Source: Reticulitermes lucifugus (taxonomy: Eukaryota; Arthropoda; Insecta; Blattodea; Rhinotermitidae). Taken from it: a stretch of 31,088 nucleotides of DNA. The position numbers and the translations under genes were made by a program. A model generated the notes under the pieces. That model ran no database searches. It saw only the letters and a program-made list of their open reading frames with translations, and had not been told where the DNA came from. The stretch is taken from NCBI GenBank assembly GCA_026260175.1, contig JAKCWW010001855.1, positions 14,963 to 46,050 on the forward strand. Direction: 5' to 3'. Shown here one piece after another: positions 29,780-31,088 of the stretch; the stretch's first letter is position 1; the number at the start of each line of letters is the position of its first letter.

Positions 29780-30570
29780 ACTTTGAACTGTTACCGTGTT
29801 GAGCGGACCGGTTGCCACTAGAGGTCAGATAGGCTGGATCCACCCCTATAATCAAAATTACTCCTTACAAAATTTCACGGTAAAGAATGCTGTCTTACTT
29901 GCACAACAATCTTTTTTTTTCAGTTGTGCATTGAGATCTTAGTTTCAGAGAGGGGTGGTACGTAGTATGTAAATTACAACATTTATAGAGACATGCACAG
30001 TGCATTAATCCGATATTCCTATCGATTAAAGCAAAAGGAAGCACAATAGTGTCTTATCTGATTCAGTCCTCTAAATTTATCAAGAGAGGCAACGTATGTA
30101 TAACGAAATACTGTGGCTCTTTTGCGTAATCATTTTTGTCATGGAAATTCAAAAATGCATTACCCTTGCATTGTTGACGAGCATATGTCGCTGTCAACAA
30201 TTTAATAAACATGGAAAACTTTGCCATGAAAAAACGGCAAAGCTTTCAGTGTATTATTGCTCCACACTTAGGCCTTCATGTAAGGTGTCTGATATTTTTG
30301 TGCGATGTTAACCACATTTGGGGTTTCTCGACAGATTTCCGTTAAAACAACGTCCATATCAAATTTCATGAAAATCCGTCTAGTGGAAGCCGCGCTGATG
30401 CATGCTGAGAAATTGACGGACGTACGAACAGACGGACGGACTGACATGGCGACGCTAATTTTACATTATTCCATCGTATTTTTATGTAAATATACCTATA
30501 AACTACTGAGGTTAGGAATGTGACAAGGAATAGAAAAATAATCGAAATTAATGACATGAATATGTTAAAA
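29780..30570. other. stretch downstream of gene D, no gene
   Basis: The block 30300-30450 ('caaatttcatgaaaatccgtc', 'acagacggacggactgac') looks like the 3' tail of a dispersed retroelement. A hairpin CTTTGCC/GGCAAAG lies at 30219-30242. No coding region is supported. Confidence 0.4.
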
Positions 30571-30577
30571 GCTAACA

Positions 30578-30583
30578 TTTATT
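30578..30583 (-). terminator. polyadenylation signal of gene D
   Basis: AATAAA on the minus strand, about 195 nt after the gene D stop, a distance like that in gene C. Confidence 0.45.
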
Positions 30584-30777
30584 TTACACAAAATAGGCCT
30601 ATACAAAGAAGGGTTAAGGAACAATCCAGACCAAATGGGAAACTAACATAATTCCGTATTATATGATTTCAATTCATATTTTTTTTTTCCATAAGAGAAA
30701 AATGTTCTTGTATTTCTGTCATTAGTGATCCGACGTGACTTTTGAAGCACTGTGTACATGTGACGGTCCCTATCACA

Positions 30778-31086
30778 TCAGTGAGGTTGCGGGTGAGGGT
30801 GAGGGTCAGGATGAGGGTCAGGATGAGGGTGAGCTTGAGCATGATCGTGGCTGCCAGATGGACCGTGTCCGGCTGCATGGTCATGAGCAGCGGCCCCTGC
30901 AGCACCGCTGGAGTGACTCGCACCCTCATGACCCGATTCGTGATGATGTGTGGCATCGCTGGAATGAGCCGTACCAACAGGGTCATTGGCAGCGGCCCCC
31001 GCAGCACCGCTGGAGTGACTCGCACCCTCATGACCCGATTCGTGATGATGTGTGGCATCGCTGGAATGAGCCGTACCAACAGGGTC
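30778..31086 (-). CDS. gene D, last exon: His-rich protein with 34-residue tandem repeats (partial)
   Basis: The minus-strand frame from the right edge to TGA at 30780-30778 is open for 102 residues and is partial at its 5' end. It begins with two copies of a 34-residue repeat (DPVGTAHSSDATHHHESGHE, GASHSSGAAGAAA plus N or H), encoded by 102-bp units that differ at very few bases. A His/Pro tail follows (HDHAQAHPHPDPHPDPHPHP, QPH). The overlapping 139-codon frame (Thr/Leu/Met-rich) is a shadow: only this frame gives family-like His/Ala/Gly composition, and both share the tandem DNA. Signal peptide and exon 1 would lie beyond 31088. Membership of the A-C family is inferred from strand, position and His-rich composition, not from the MAKY exon. 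The likely property is metal binding. Confidence 0.7.
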   Translation of the reverse strand, partial: DPVGTAHSSDATHHHESGHEGASHSSGAAGAAANDPVGTAHSSDATHHHESGHEGASHSSGAAGAAAHDHAAGHGPSGSHDHAQAHPHPDPHPDPHPHPQPH

Positions 31087-31088
31087 AT
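30888..31088. repeat. 102-bp tandem repeat inside gene D
   Basis: The block starting CAGCGGCCCC at 30888 restarts at 30990, an exact period of 102 bp. It is nearly identical between copies and runs off the window, so the copy number is unknown. The period is a multiple of three and keeps the gene D frame. Confidence 0.9.

Noticed and set aside
30225..30227. Minus-strand ATG reading MAKFSMF, resembling a MAKY exon
   Set aside because: No donor after five codons, no TATA box in register, and the motif sits in a small hairpin; chance similarity.
30669..31088. 139-codon Thr/Leu/Met-rich minus ORF
   Set aside because: Shadow frame of the 102-bp repeat; the neighbouring frame gives the family-like His-rich protein with a clean stop at 30778.

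Overview
The window looks like nuclear DNA of an insect, most likely a blattodean (cockroach or termite). The evidence is AT-rich sequence with intron-containing genes, arthropod-type TATA/initiator promoters, many old tRNA-derived SINEs, decayed LINE ends, MITEs, and a LINE 3' relic (about 4285-4800) of a kind I associate with cockroach and termite genomes. The order-level call is inference from repeats. Two assembly gaps are present (3 N at 11899-11901; 193 N at 13629-13821).

The host genes found are all on the minus strand and form one tandem family of short secreted His/Gly-rich peptides. Gene A has exon 1 at 10409-10423 and exon 2 at 8046-8372. Gene B has exon 1 at 17563-17577 and exon 2 at 14788-14946. 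Gene C has exon 1 at 24214-24228 and exon 2 at 19738-19941. Gene D has only its last exon (30778-31086), and its 5' part lies beyond the right edge. In A, B and C the first coding exon is only 15 nt and encodes MAKYK or MAKYL. It ends in a canonical donor, and a phase-0 intron of 2.0-4.3 kb follows. Exon 2 then opens with the hydrophobic core of a signal peptide and continues into a low-complexity Gly/His tail. TATA boxes lie 70-90 nt upstream of each ATG. These micro-exons are too short for ORF calling. The likely role is extracellular (antimicrobial or antifungal, metal-binding, or structural), but the sequence does not decide between these. Gene A seems to have suffered two compensating-frame indels, and gene D carries an in-frame 102-bp tandem repeat.

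Layout: 1-8000 is repeat relics (SINE head, LINE ends, a foldback MITE at 2304-2944, a blattodean LINE 3' end) and unrecognised AT-rich DNA. 8000-10500 is gene A, with LINE and SINE relics in its intron. 10500-14730 is intergenic and holds a clean hAT-type MITE with a perfect 8-bp target duplication (11830-12266), a SINE and the large gap. 14734-17670 is gene B, with a TA-flanked 904-bp TIR element in its intron. 17670-19540 is unrecognised spacer. 19546-24312 is gene C. Its 4.3-kb intron holds, on the opposite strand, a heat-shock-element plus TATA promoter, a foldback array of 22-bp repeats and a decayed mobile-element ORF. 24340-30570 is repeat-rich, with an inverted pair of about 350-bp elements and several SINEs. 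30578-31088 is gene D.
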